The notes under the pieces: model-generated
What the model was told of the DNA's origin: nothing
Databases searched by the model: none
What the model saw: only the letters and a program-made list of their open reading frames with translations
Translations under genes and position numbers: made by a program
Part shown: positions 25,227-34,684 of the stretch, one piece after another
Layout: the number at the start of each line of letters is the position of its first letter
Numbering within the stretch: the first letter of the stretch is position 1
Source: CAZPMT01 sp964587655
GTDB taxonomy: Bacteria > Hydrogenedentota > Hydrogenedentia > Hydrogenedentales > SLHB01
NCBI GenBank assembly: GCA_964587655.1
Contig: CAZPMT010000007.1
Span: 1-64,000 of the forward strand
Direction: 5' to 3'
Length of the DNA stretch: 64,000 bases

Positions 25227-26117
25227 ATGAAGATCAGACCCGAAGACATCGAATTCGTGGACAAGGCGCAATCCTTCACCTCACGCGTTGGAACGGATGC
25301 GGTACTTCTGCTTGTTGGTAGCCGTGCCGCCGGGTTTGACGATTCGTGGTCGGACTTGGATATGTGGGTGGTCGGGGACAAGACGCGACTCTCCTCTGAT
25401 GAGCTTGACACATACGAAAAGAACAAGGAACTTTTCATTGACCGAGGAGACTACGAAGCACATTGGTCGTTCTTTGATGAGGACGACCTGCTGTCCATCC
25501 TGCGGGATTACCCAGATGAAAAGATGTGGGTACTGCTTACAGCCAAGGTGCTATTCGGAAATCAAGATACGGCAACGAGGCTGCAGCGACAGTTCCGGCA
25601 GTATCCCAACGAGATAGTTGAGCAAAAGCTGAAGTGGCACTTCGGCCACTATTGGCGTTACCTTGGACCATTGAACGCCGCCGCCCGAGGAATGCCTGAG
25701 ACGGGGTTCCTCATGGTGGGAATGGTGATAGAGCATCTCAGCAAACTCTGCTGTCTTGCGGAATCGAAGCCATTTCCGTATGCCAAGTGGCTTTTCCCGG
25801 CTGCGCAAGACACGACGCTCGGGCGCAGAGTCGGCCCCTTCATGTCGCGAGCGGTATTCGGAATTGACGAATTCCTGCACCCACCTCAGGGCAAGCACTA
25901 CAAGGAACTTCTACCATTGAAGGAATTGAGAGACACGAAGGACATTGTCCTTGCCACCCTAAAGGAGTTGGGATGGTCCTGCTCGTGGCTCGTAAACACC
26001 GAGGAGGCGGTTGCGGAAACAATGAAAGAGCACAACACAAGGAAACGCCGAGTCGTCGTGGGATCGAATCACGGCCATTCGGGGACATCTCCGCAACCGC
26101 CAAAGGAAACGCCATGA
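25227..26117 (+). CDS. Orphan nucleotidyltransferase-domain protein
   Basis: A 296-residue protein with the polymerase-beta-type nucleotidyltransferase signature LLLVGSRAAGFDDSWSDLDM (about residues 28-47), meaning GS followed by DxD. The rest is helical and resembles the C-terminal part of aminoglycoside adenylyltransferase-like proteins, though I cannot assign a substrate. Its codon use looks less GC-rich than its neighbours, suggesting transfer. Its last roughly 25 residues are basic and low-complexity, and its stop overlaps the GH57 start (ATGA). Confidence 0.7.
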   Translation: MKIRPEDIEFVDKAQSFTSRVGTDAVLLLVGSRAAGFDDSWSDLDMWVVGDKTRLSSDELDTYEKNKELFIDRGDYEAHWSFFDEDDLLSILRDYPDEKMWVLLTAKVLFGNQDTATRLQRQFRQYPNEIVEQKLKWHFGHYWRYLGPLNAAARGMPETGFLMVGMVIEHLSKLCCLAESKPFPYAKWLFPAAQDTTLGRRVGPFMSRAVFGIDEFLHPPQGKHYKELLPLKELRDTKDIVLATLKELGWSCSWLVNTEEAVAETMKEHNTRKRRVVVGSNHGHSGTSPQPPKETP

Positions 26118-28243
26118 AAAGCATTAACCTTATCTTCGGGTGTCATTCACATCAGCCCGTGGGAAACTTCGAGGACGTGTTCGCAATGGCCTATGAACAG
26201 GCCTACCTCCCCTTCGTCGAGGTCCTGGAGAAGTTTCCCGCCGTCAAAGTGACCCATCACTTCACCGGGCCGTTGTTTGACTGGTTCGAGGCGAATCGGC
26301 CCGAGTTTATCGAGAGGCTTGCGGCGCTCGTGCGTGCGGGCCGCGTCGAGATAATGGGCGGCGGATATTATGAGCCGCTCTTGTGCGCCGTGCCGGAGCG
26401 TGACAGCATCGCGCAGATCCGGCGCATGGGCGCGTTCTGCGAAGAGCACTTCGGTTTCGCGCCGAAGGGGATGTGGCTGGCCGAGCGCGTCTGGGAGCCG
26501 CATATGCCGCGCATAATGAGGAAGGCCGGCATCGAATACACAGCCGTCGACGATACGCACTTCCTGTGCGCAGGGCTGACGCCGGAACAACTCTTCGGGT
26601 ATTACATCACGGAGGACGAAGGCCATGCCATCAAGGTGTTCCCGATTCTCGAGAGGCTGCGCTATCTGATCCCGTTCCACCAGGTCGTCGAATCGATCGA
26701 TTTTCTGCGTGAACACGCTTCCGAAGACGGGCTGCGGTGTGCGGTGATTCATGATGACGGCGAGAAATTCGGCGTCTGGCCTGAGACGCACATGAGCGTG
26801 TACGGCGAAGGCTGGCTTGAGGAGTTCTTTCAGGCCCTGACGGACAACAAGGACTGGCTGCACTGCATGACGTATTCGGAATACATCGAGAAGACCTCCG
26901 CGCTGGGCCGCGCGTATCTGCCGACGGCTTCCTACGAGGAGATGATGGCTTGGGCGTTGCCGACGCCCATGCATCGCCGTTTGAAGCGCGTGCTGAAACA
27001 GATCGAGGAGAACCCGGAGCGCGCGGCGGAGCAGAAGCTGTTCGTGCGTGGCGGTTTTTGGCGCAGTTTTCTGGCGAAGTACGCCGAATCGAACAATGTT
27101 CAGAAACGGATGTTGCGCGTGAGTGAGCGCCTCGAGAAGCTTCAACGCAAGAAGGATCCCCGCCTGGCCGAGGCGGAACGGCTGCTTCATCAGGGGCAGT
27201 GCAATTGCGCGTACTGGCACGGCGTCTTCGGCGGGCTGTACCTGAACCATCTGCGCACGGCGCTGTATGAAAAACTGATCGAGGCGGACCGCATCCTGGA
27301 CGCGGTGAGTCACAAGACCGACAACTGGGTGTCTTGCGAGCGTGTGGATTTCGATGCGGACGGGAACGACGAGGCCATACTCGAGAATTCGCGGCTGTTT
27401 CTTGCGTTCAGCCCGGCGGACGGGGGCACGTTGTTCGAGTGGGACTTCAAGGACAAGCCGTTCAATTTCGGCAACACGTTGACGCGACGTGAGGAGGTGT
27501 ATCACGACCTGCTCCGTGAGCGGCAGGTCCAAGTGGGGGGATCCGGAAAGGGCGATCAGAGCATCCATGAGCTTGTTCGCGCGAAAGAGGCGGGCCTGGA
27601 CTCGTACCTCGTGTACGACCCATACCGGCGCGTCTCGCTCCGCGATCATTTCCTGCCGGAGAACGTCACGCCGCAGCAACTCTGGGCTGGGGGCTATCAG
27701 GAGCTTGGGGATTTCACCAATGGGGGCTACGTCCTGGAAGCGTCAAAAGACCGGGTGTGTCTTACACGTGAAGGAACGGTGTGGACCGGGGACTTGTATC
27801 CGGTGCGTCTTTGCAAGACCATCCTGCTGCGTCCGCGTGCATCCTCATTCGAGATCCGGTATGATATCTCACAGCACGGTGTGCAGCCGCTCTGCTTGTT
27901 GTTCGGCGTCGAGTTCGCGGTGAACATGCTGAGCGGCTCATCGTTCGACCGGTATTACCGTTCCGACGACCGCGATCTGCACTACACGAAACTCGGCGAG
28001 ATGGGGTGTGACGCGGATCTCACGCACATCGCGTTGCGCGACGACTGGCAACGGCTCGAATGCGGATTGCGCCTGGATGCGCCGGCCAGGATATTCCGGT
28101 TCGGGATCGAAACGGTGAGCCAGTCGGAGAACGGCCAGGAAAGAGTGTATCAGGGAAGTATCGTCATCCCTTGTTGGACAATAACCTGCGCTCCCGGCGA
28201 GACGGTCACGCGGACGCTCGTGGCTGAGGCGTCCGTCTTCTGA
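26114..28243 (+). CDS. Glycoside hydrolase family 57 glucanotransferase/alpha-amylase
   Basis: A 709-residue GH57 enzyme. The N-terminal barrel has FGCHSHQPVGNFED, then GMWLAERVWEPHMPR, which contains the nucleophile glutamate motif, then DDGEKFGVWPET with the acid/base aspartate. The C-terminal beta domains resemble DUF1925/DUF1926 of 4-alpha-glucanotransferases. It probably reshapes glycogen or maltodextrin in the cytoplasm; no signal peptide is seen. ATG 26114 is used, as the longer frame upstream lies inside the nucleotidyltransferase gene. Confidence 0.9.
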   Translation: MKSINLIFGCHSHQPVGNFEDVFAMAYEQAYLPFVEVLEKFPAVKVTHHFTGPLFDWFEANRPEFIERLAALVRAGRVEIMGGGYYEPLLCAVPERDSIAQIRRMGAFCEEHFGFAPKGMWLAERVWEPHMPRIMRKAGIEYTAVDDTHFLCAGLTPEQLFGYYITEDEGHAIKVFPILERLRYLIPFHQVVESIDFLREHASEDGLRCAVIHDDGEKFGVWPETHMSVYGEGWLEEFFQALTDNKDWLHCMTYSEYIEKTSALGRAYLPTASYEEMMAWALPTPMHRRLKRVLKQIEENPERAAEQKLFVRGGFWRSFLAKYAESNNVQKRMLRVSERLEKLQRKKDPRLAEAERLLHQGQCNCAYWHGVFGGLYLNHLRTALYEKLIEADRILDAVSHKTDNWVSCERVDFDADGNDEAILENSRLFLAFSPADGGTLFEWDFKDKPFNFGNTLTRREEVYHDLLRERQVQVGGSGKGDQSIHELVRAKEAGLDSYLVYDPYRRVSLRDHFLPENVTPQQLWAGGYQELGDFTNGGYVLEASKDRVCLTREGTVWTGDLYPVRLCKTILLRPRASSFEIRYDISQHGVQPLCLLFGVEFAVNMLSGSSFDRYYRSDDRDLHYTKLGEMGCDADLTHIALRDDWQRLECGLRLDAPARIFRFGIETVSQSENGQERVYQGSIVIPCWTITCAPGETVTRTLVAEASVF

Positions 28244-28267
28244 TCGCGGGAGCCGCCATGAGAGTTT

Positions 28268-28552
28268 ATGGAAGAATTATCGGAACAAATGGTCGTTGTA
28301 AATCCGATGGGGATGCATGCGCGCCCGGCGGCGAAGCTGGTTCAAACCGTATTGCAGTTCGCCAGCGAGGTCTACATCCAGCATAACAGTCATCGGGTGA
28401 ACGCCAAGAGCATCATGGGATTGCTGACGCTTGCCGCGGCTCAAGGCAGCCGCTTGACCGTAACGTGCAAGGGACCCGATGCCCAGGCCGCGTTGGACGC
28501 TGTGCGCAAGTTGTTTGCATCGGGATTCGGCGATGACTTTCAGTCGAACTGA
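28268..28552 (+). CDS. ptsH: Phosphocarrier protein HPr
   Basis: A 94-residue HPr. The catalytic histidine is H17 (MGMHARPAA) and the regulatory serine is S48 (NAKSIMGL), the target of HprK. With Enzyme I downstream and HprK upstream it forms a phosphorelay. No EIIA/B/C permease is seen in the window, so the role is more likely regulatory than transport, as in nitrogen-type PTS systems. Confidence 0.95.
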   Translation: MEELSEQMVVVNPMGMHARPAAKLVQTVLQFASEVYIQHNSHRVNAKSIMGLLTLAAAQGSRLTVTCKGPDAQAALDAVRKLFASGFGDDFQSN

Positions 28553-28580
28553 TGGTTGACGCAGCCCGGGTGTGTCTCCT

Positions 28581-28598
28581 CGCGCGGCTGGCCGCGCG
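28581..28598. other. GC-rich hairpin between ptsH and ptsI
   Basis: CGCGCGGC (28581-28588) pairs with GCCGCGCG (28591-28598) around two bases. It sits in the 82-bp ptsH/ptsI spacer. With no U-run it is probably not a full terminator but could lower ptsI expression relative to ptsH. Confidence 0.35.
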
Positions 28599-28634
28599 TT
28601 AGCTGGCCCTAGGCTCTGAATCGGAGAGAAGACA

Positions 28635-30425
28635 GTGGAGATTGCGTTGCGGGGAATCGGCGTATCGCCGGGCATCGGCATCGGCCCCGCACTTGCCTTC
28701 GACGTCCGTCCGTTGGATATTCCACGGCGCCTGGTGGAGGACAAGGCCGCTGAACTGGCCCGGTTCGACGCGGCCGTGGACGGCGTGCGGAAGGATCTGA
28801 AACGCCTGCATCATCAGACCGCCAAGGCGCTCGGGAACCGGCATGCTGACATTTTCAAAGCGCACCTGCTGCTCCTGGACGACATCGCAATGCGCGAGGA
28901 CATCGAGGGGCGGCTGATCAAAGAGGGGTACAACGTCGAATATCTGCTCGACGACCTTGTTGCACGCTACACGAAGCTCCTGAAGACCCTCCCGGACCCG
29001 CGATTCCGCGAGCGCACGATCGATCTTGTGGACGTGGGTACGCGGATCCTCAGCAAGCTTATGAATACCGAGCGCGTCGGCCTGGAACACATCGACACGC
29101 CGAGCATAGTGGTCGCTCACGATCTGTCCCCGTCCGATACGGCCAATATCGACGTGGAAAACGCGCTCGGGATCGCCACGGACGTGGGAGGGCCCACCTC
29201 GCACACGGCGATTCTCGCGCGCGCCTTGCAGATTCCCGCGGTGGTGGGTCTGAAGTACGTGGGCACGCACGTGAAACCCGGCGACCAGCTCATCGTCGAT
29301 GGGACGAAGGGCTACGTCTTTATCCGTCCGGACGCTCGCACGGTGGCGGAGTACGTCGCCGAGAGAGAGCGTATGGACCGCGAGCGCATGGCCCTCCTCG
29401 ATTACGAAAAGGCCCGCGGCAGCAAGACGCTCGACGGACATGAGGTGCCGTTGCTCGCAAACATCGAGTTGCCCGTCGAGGTCGCGTCGAGTCTAAAGGC
29501 CCGCGCACGCGGCGTGGGCCTGTACAGAACCGAATATCTGTTCCTGAATCGCGGGAGCCTGCCGAGTGAAGAGGAACAATACCAGGCGTACTCGCAGGTC
29601 GCGGCCGCGCTGAAGCCTTGGCCTGTTACGCTGCGCACGTTGGACCTCGGCGGTGACAAGTTCGTCTCGCACCTCCAAATCGCGGAGGAGATCAACCCGC
29701 AGTTGGGCTGGCGTGCGATACGTTTCTGTCTGGAACGCCCGGATATCTTCAAGGCGCAGCTTCGCGCGATGCTGCGCGCCAGCGTGCACGGACACATCCA
29801 GATCATGTTCCCGTTGATAAGCGGGCCGGAAGAACTGCGGCGCGTGCGCGCCGTCTTGGATGAAGTGTGCGTGGACCTCGAACGGCGCAGCGTCCCATTC
29901 AAGAAGAACATCAAGGTCGGGTCGATGATTGAAGTGCCGTCGGCTGTGGTCGTCGCGGATATTCTGGCGAAGGAATGCGACTTTTTCAGCATCGGGACGA
30001 ACGACTTGATCCAGTATTCGCTGGCGGTGGATCGCGTGAATGAGAAAATTGCGCACATGTACGAGCCCGCGCATCCGGCCATTCTGCGGATGATACGCCA
30101 CACGATCCGCGCGGCCAAAGCGGCGAACATCCCTTGCGGCATCTGCGGCGAGATGGCGGGCGATCCGTTGTTCACGGAACTGTTGATAGGACTCGGGATC
30201 GACTCGCTGAGCATGTCGTCGGTGGCGATTCCCACGGTGCACGCGGAGATCGTTAGGGCGCGGCTCTCGACGGCCAAACGGTTCGCGGGCCGCGTGCTTT
30301 CCGCCACCATGGTGGCGGAAGTGCGGGCGTTGCTGGAACAGCGATACAAGCGCAAGAGCGCGCTCCAGCGCTATCTTTCACAGTTCAAGCCGGGCCGCGC
30401 GGAATCGCCCGATCCCAAGGAGTGA
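28635..30425 (+). CDS. ptsI: Phosphoenolpyruvate-protein phosphotransferase (Enzyme I)
   Basis: A 596-residue Enzyme I. It takes phosphate from PEP onto His190 (GGPTSHTAILAR) and passes it to HPr. The N-terminal HPr-binding/PEP-utiliser domain is followed by a PEP-binding TIM barrel with LRTLDLGGDK, MIEVPSAVVVADILAKECDF and CGEMAGD. The start is GTG 28635 with GGAGAGAAG upstream. There is no N-terminal GAF domain, so it is PtsI-like rather than PtsP. Confidence 0.95.
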   Translation: MEIALRGIGVSPGIGIGPALAFDVRPLDIPRRLVEDKAAELARFDAAVDGVRKDLKRLHHQTAKALGNRHADIFKAHLLLLDDIAMREDIEGRLIKEGYNVEYLLDDLVARYTKLLKTLPDPRFRERTIDLVDVGTRILSKLMNTERVGLEHIDTPSIVVAHDLSPSDTANIDVENALGIATDVGGPTSHTAILARALQIPAVVGLKYVGTHVKPGDQLIVDGTKGYVFIRPDARTVAEYVAERERMDRERMALLDYEKARGSKTLDGHEVPLLANIELPVEVASSLKARARGVGLYRTEYLFLNRGSLPSEEEQYQAYSQVAAALKPWPVTLRTLDLGGDKFVSHLQIAEEINPQLGWRAIRFCLERPDIFKAQLRAMLRASVHGHIQIMFPLISGPEELRRVRAVLDEVCVDLERRSVPFKKNIKVGSMIEVPSAVVVADILAKECDFFSIGTNDLIQYSLAVDRVNEKIAHMYEPAHPAILRMIRHTIRAAKAANIPCGICGEMAGDPLFTELLIGLGIDSLSMSSVAIPTVHAEIVRARLSTAKRFAGRVLSATMVAEVRALLEQRYKRKSALQRYLSQFKPGRAESPDPKE

Positions 30426-30429
30426 ATGG

Positions 30430-31587
30430 GTGGCGCCGAGACGAATCTGCATTCTGGGCTCCACGGGATCGATTGGGCGCAGCGCACTCGATGTGGTGCG
30501 TCACTACCGGGATCTCTTTGAAGTCGTCGGACTCGGCGCCCATTCGAACGTCGATCTTCTTGCCGCGCAGATTGCGGAATTCCATCCCACTTACGTTGCC
30601 GTGGCCGATGAGGCCGCCGGGGCGCGCCTGGGCGCCGTGGGGCCGGGCGTGAGGTTGTGGACCGGCGGCGGCGCGCTCGACAGGCTTGCGGGGGTCCACG
30701 TGGACGTGACCTTGTGCGCGATGGTGGGGGCCGCGGGGTTGAGTCCGGTGCTGCGGGCCATCGATGCGGGGAACCGCATCGCCCTGGCTAACAAGGAGCC
30801 CATGGTGATGGCGGGGCCGCTTATCATGGAGCATGCCAAGGTCCGCGGCGTCGAGATCCTTCCCGTGGACAGCGAGCACAACGCGGTGTTTCAATGTCTG
30901 CACGGGCATCGCATCGGCGACGTGCGTTGCGTACACCTCACCGCGTCGGGCGGCCCCTTCTACGGACGTTCCCGTGAGAGTCTGCGGGACGTGACGCCGG
31001 AAGAGGCCGTGCAGCACCCGACCTGGGACATGGGCGCCAAGATAAGCGTGGATTCGGCCACGCTGATGAACAAGGGACTCGAGGTGATCGAGGCCATGGC
31101 GCTGTTCGGGCTGCCCTTGTCGAAAATTGAAGTGGTGATTCATCCCCAGAGCATCGTCCACAGCCTCGTCGAGTTCAACGATGGAAGCATCCTCGGGCAC
31201 CTGGGCGTGACGGACATGCGGTTTCCGATCTTATTCGCACTGACGTGGCCGGAACGTGTACAATACCCAATGAACCGGTTGAGCCTGACCGCCATGCGCG
31301 AGCTGACGTTTCGGGCGCCGGATTTCACCGAGTTCCCATGCTTGGCGCATGCCCTGCGCGCCGCGGAGACCGCCGGCACGGCCCCGGCGGCGCTGAGCGC
31401 CGCGAACGAAGTAGCCGTGAACGCGTTCTGCCAACACCAAATCAGGTTTCTTGATATCGAGGAAGTGGTGCGAAGAACGCTGGACGCGGCGGATATTTGC
31501 AAGGACATGACGTTGGAGTCCGTGCTCGAGGCGGATCGCGCCGCACGTGAGGCGGCACTTGAGATTGTCCGGCTGCTTGGAAGGTAA
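30430..31587 (+). CDS. dxr: 1-deoxy-D-xylulose 5-phosphate reductoisomerase
   Basis: A 385-residue Dxr of the MEP isoprenoid pathway. It converts DXP to MEP with NADPH. The NADPH motif GSTGSIGRSALDV is at the N terminus, and LANKEPMVMAG, PVDSEHNAVFQCL and WDMGAKISVDSATLMNKGLE match the catalytic and substrate-binding regions. It starts at GTG 30430, four bases after ptsI, and rseP follows 18 bp later, a common dxr-rseP pairing. Confidence 0.96.
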   Translation: MAPRRICILGSTGSIGRSALDVVRHYRDLFEVVGLGAHSNVDLLAAQIAEFHPTYVAVADEAAGARLGAVGPGVRLWTGGGALDRLAGVHVDVTLCAMVGAAGLSPVLRAIDAGNRIALANKEPMVMAGPLIMEHAKVRGVEILPVDSEHNAVFQCLHGHRIGDVRCVHLTASGGPFYGRSRESLRDVTPEEAVQHPTWDMGAKISVDSATLMNKGLEVIEAMALFGLPLSKIEVVIHPQSIVHSLVEFNDGSILGHLGVTDMRFPILFALTWPERVQYPMNRLSLTAMRELTFRAPDFTEFPCLAHALRAAETAGTAPAALSAANEVAVNAFCQHQIRFLDIEEVVRRTLDAADICKDMTLESVLEADRAAREAALEIVRLLGR

Positions 31588-31605
31588 GAAACAAAGGCTG
31601 ACTAA

Positions 31606-33309
31606 ATGGTCCTGTTTGACATTGTAGTGTTCATCCTCGTGCTGGGTTTGATGATTTTCTTTCACGAACTCGGCCATTTCCTCGCGGCAAAGGCTTGCGG
31701 CATATACGTCGATCGTTTCAGCCTCGGCATGCCTCCGCGCGCCTTCGGAATCCGCCTCGGCGAGACGGATTACTGCATCGGCGCGCTTCCGCTGGGCGGC
31801 TACGTCAAGATGGCCGGCCAGGAAGACGCGCCGTTGACCGAAGAGGAACGCGAACAGACTTACGGTCACGTGCCAGAGGACCGGTGGTTCAACAAGAAAC
31901 CCGTATGGCAGCGGGTCATTGTCATAATCGCTGGTCCCCTGATGAATATGGTGCTGGCCGTATTGCTGTACGGCATTGTGGCGGCCGTCGGCGCGGAAGT
32001 CCGCGAGTCCGACGTGGACAGTCGCATCGGGCAGATTATGGCCGGCTCGCCTGCGTCCACGGCCCCCATGTACATGTTCCGTGCCGACGGTTTCGAGCCG
32101 GTTCCGGGCCGCGCGCCGGATGCGGTTGGCTGGCAGACGGGCGACCGCATCCTCACCATCAATGGCGGCCGGATCCGCAACATCATGGACGTCGGCATCG
32201 ACGCCGTGCTGGGCGGGGGTTCCGTGATGAACGTGGTCCTCGAGCGGGCCAACGCCGAGGGAACGAAAACAGAATACCTGTCGCCGGTGGAGCCCAAACC
32301 GCTTTCCAAAGACAAGCGCATGCGCTTCGGCGTGGCGCCCTTTGAAACGGCCCTCATCTCGGGCGTAAAGGACAACTCGCCCGCACAGGAAAGGGGCATT
32401 CTACCCGGCGACGAGATTCTGCGCGCCGACGGGAAGATCGTGGACGGTCCCACCTTCGTTGAAACGATCGAGAAGATACCTGAAGGCGGAAGCGTGTCGC
32501 TCGAGGTCCAGCGCGGTTCAGAGACCATCCCAATCACGGTTCAACCCGAAACGGTGGGGCGTTTTTTGGGGCTCGAAATCTGGTCCTCATGGGACCTGAA
32601 CGGAGACCTGGACGCGAACGCCGAACCCGTTGTGACGCACGTTCTGCCCGAAATCGAGAAAGAAACCGGGCTCAAGCCTAAGGACATCATCAAGGTCTTC
32701 AACGGGAAACCGGCGACCATCGCGTCGATGAACGAATTCGAGCGGACCCATCCCGGAGAAACGGCCGAAATCGAGGTCGAGCGCCCCGCCATCCTTTTCG
32801 GCCTGCTGCGGAAGCAAGAGCAGTTGACGCTTAAGTTGCCCATCGCATCGGTCAGAGCGATCGGCGTGAATCTCGGCGCGAAGATGGTGTTCCACCGTGT
32901 GTCGCCGTCGCAGGTCGTTCCCGAGGCTTTCAATCTCACGTATCAAGCGCTAGCCCGCACCATGCGCACCATCGCCATGCTGGTCACGGGCGGCATCAGC
33001 CCGAAGGAACTCGGCGGCCCCGTCTTGATTTACCAAATCACGACCGCGGCGGCGCGCGTCGGCTACTCGTGGCTGTTGAACATCACCGCGTTCATCAGCG
33101 TGAACCTCTGTGTGTTCAACCTGCTGCCGTTGCCGATGCTCGACGGGAGTCTGCTAGTGTATTTCGCGATCGAGGGCATTCGACGCAAGCCGCTGGACAT
33201 CAAGTTCCTCGAACGCATTCAGCAGGTGGGATTGGTGCTCATAGTCGGCCTGCTGTTGTATGTAACGTTTAACGATGTGTCTCGGTGGGCGACCAACTTG
33301 GTTCCATAA
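31606..33309 (+). CDS. rseP: RseP-family site-2 intramembrane protease
   Basis: A 567-residue M50 metalloprotease with two PDZ-like regions, longer than the roughly 450 of E. coli RseP. HELGH in the first transmembrane helix binds zinc, and LPLPMLDGS near the C terminus supplies the conserved aspartate of the LDG motif. Family members cleave anti-sigma factors or signal peptides. The dxr-rseP order is conserved in many bacteria. No rseA or sigma-E gene is seen here. Confidence 0.92.
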   Translation: MVLFDIVVFILVLGLMIFFHELGHFLAAKACGIYVDRFSLGMPPRAFGIRLGETDYCIGALPLGGYVKMAGQEDAPLTEEEREQTYGHVPEDRWFNKKPVWQRVIVIIAGPLMNMVLAVLLYGIVAAVGAEVRESDVDSRIGQIMAGSPASTAPMYMFRADGFEPVPGRAPDAVGWQTGDRILTINGGRIRNIMDVGIDAVLGGGSVMNVVLERANAEGTKTEYLSPVEPKPLSKDKRMRFGVAPFETALISGVKDNSPAQERGILPGDEILRADGKIVDGPTFVETIEKIPEGGSVSLEVQRGSETIPITVQPETVGRFLGLEIWSSWDLNGDLDANAEPVVTHVLPEIEKETGLKPKDIIKVFNGKPATIASMNEFERTHPGETAEIEVERPAILFGLLRKQEQLTLKLPIASVRAIGVNLGAKMVFHRVSPSQVVPEAFNLTYQALARTMRTIAMLVTGGISPKELGGPVLIYQITTAAARVGYSWLLNITAFISVNLCVFNLLPLPMLDGSLLVYFAIEGIRRKPLDIKFLERIQQVGLVLIVGLLLYVTFNDVSRWATNLVP

Positions 33310-33331
33310 GGAAAGGATGCGCGGAATCGCC

Positions 33332-34642
33332 ATGAGCGGAATCACATGCAAATTCGGCGGTACGTCATTGGCGGATGTGGCTTGCATGCGCGCCGCAAGA
33401 GACATCATCCTGGCGAATCCCGAGCGCCGGTTCATCGTTCCTTCTGCGCCCGGAAAGCGGACGCCAGATGACAAGAAGATCACCGACCTGCTGCTTGCGT
33501 GGCACAGCCTCGTGAGGCAGGGATTGGATGCTTTTCAGCCGGCGGGCATTATTCGGGAGCGATACGCGGACCTCGCGCTGGAGCTTGGTCTCAAGTTCGA
33601 CGTGAGGGCGCATCTCGATGAGATCGAGAAACAAGCGGGCGCGTATGCCGAGCCGGATTTCATGGCTTCACGCGGGGAATATCTCTGCGGGCGGCTGATG
33701 GCGGAATACCTCGGGGCCGCGTTCGTGGATCCCGCCGAGTGCATCAAGTTCGACGACGAAGGACTGCTGGACCCGATATCGTACGAGATGCTGGGGAAAC
33801 GCCTTGCCGGACCCGGCCTGTTCGTCGTTCCGGGTTTCTACGGGTCAACTCCCGACGGGCGCGTCAAGACCTTCTCGAGGGGCGGGAGCGACGTCACGGG
33901 CTCCATCGTGGCGCGCGCGTCCAACTCGACGCTATATGAGAACTGGACGGACGTCTCCGGATTCCGCATGACTGACCCGCGGATCGTGCCGAACGCGAAG
34001 CATATCTCGGAGATCACCTACGCCGAGCTGCGTGAGCTGTCTTACATGGGCGCGTCGGTCCTGCACGACGAAGCCATCTTCCCCGTGTGCGAACCGGGCA
34101 TTCCCATCAATATCCGCAACACGAAAGCGCCCGAAGATCCCGGTACTATGATCGTGCGGAGCCGCGAGGCCTCATTTCCGGTGGCCGGCATCGCGGGCCG
34201 GGGAGGCTTCACGATGATCAATATCGAGAAGGCCCTGATGAACAAGGAGATCGGATTCGGCCGGCGCGTTCTTTCCGTGCTCGAGGAGCATGGCGTGAGC
34301 TTCGAACATATGCCCACGGGCATCGACACCATTTCCTTGATCGTCCGGGACGAGGAACTCGCCCATCACGGCGCTGCTGTCATCAAAGGTATCGAGCGGG
34401 CCTGCCAACCGGACCGCGTGACGCTCGCGCCGGGTCTGGCCCTGATAGCAACCGTGGGGCAGGGCATGAATCATCACGTGGGCATCGCCGGACGTCTTTG
34501 CACGGCGCTCGCGGAAGCCGGCGTCAACCTGCGAGTGATCAATCAGGGATCGTCCGAGATGAACATCATCGTGGGTGTCGAGGAAACCGATCTCGCGAAA
34601 GCGGTCCGCGCGCTGTACGACGCGTTCGATACCTGGAAATAG
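33332..34642 (+). CDS. lysC: Aspartate kinase
   Basis: A 436-residue aspartokinase, the first step of the Lys/Thr/Met pathway. The N-terminal KFGGTSLAD, GSDVTGSIVARA and a tandem ACT region at the C terminus (MINIEKALMNKE... and VGQGMNHHVGIAGRLCTALA) are visible. The frame is open upstream into rseP, and ATG 33332 gives the canonical start; ATG 33317 is an alternative. The ACT domains predict feedback control. Confidence 0.9.
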   Translation: MSGITCKFGGTSLADVACMRAARDIILANPERRFIVPSAPGKRTPDDKKITDLLLAWHSLVRQGLDAFQPAGIIRERYADLALELGLKFDVRAHLDEIEKQAGAYAEPDFMASRGEYLCGRLMAEYLGAAFVDPAECIKFDDEGLLDPISYEMLGKRLAGPGLFVVPGFYGSTPDGRVKTFSRGGSDVTGSIVARASNSTLYENWTDVSGFRMTDPRIVPNAKHISEITYAELRELSYMGASVLHDEAIFPVCEPGIPINIRNTKAPEDPGTMIVRSREASFPVAGIAGRGGFTMINIEKALMNKEIGFGRRVLSVLEEHGVSFEHMPTGIDTISLIVRDEELAHHGAAVIKGIERACQPDRVTLAPGLALIATVGQGMNHHVGIAGRLCTALAEAGVNLRVINQGSSEMNIIVGVEETDLAKAVRALYDAFDTWK

Positions 34643-34684
34643 GCCGCCGCTCCGACGCCGCGTATCAACGGGGAGGGACTGTGC

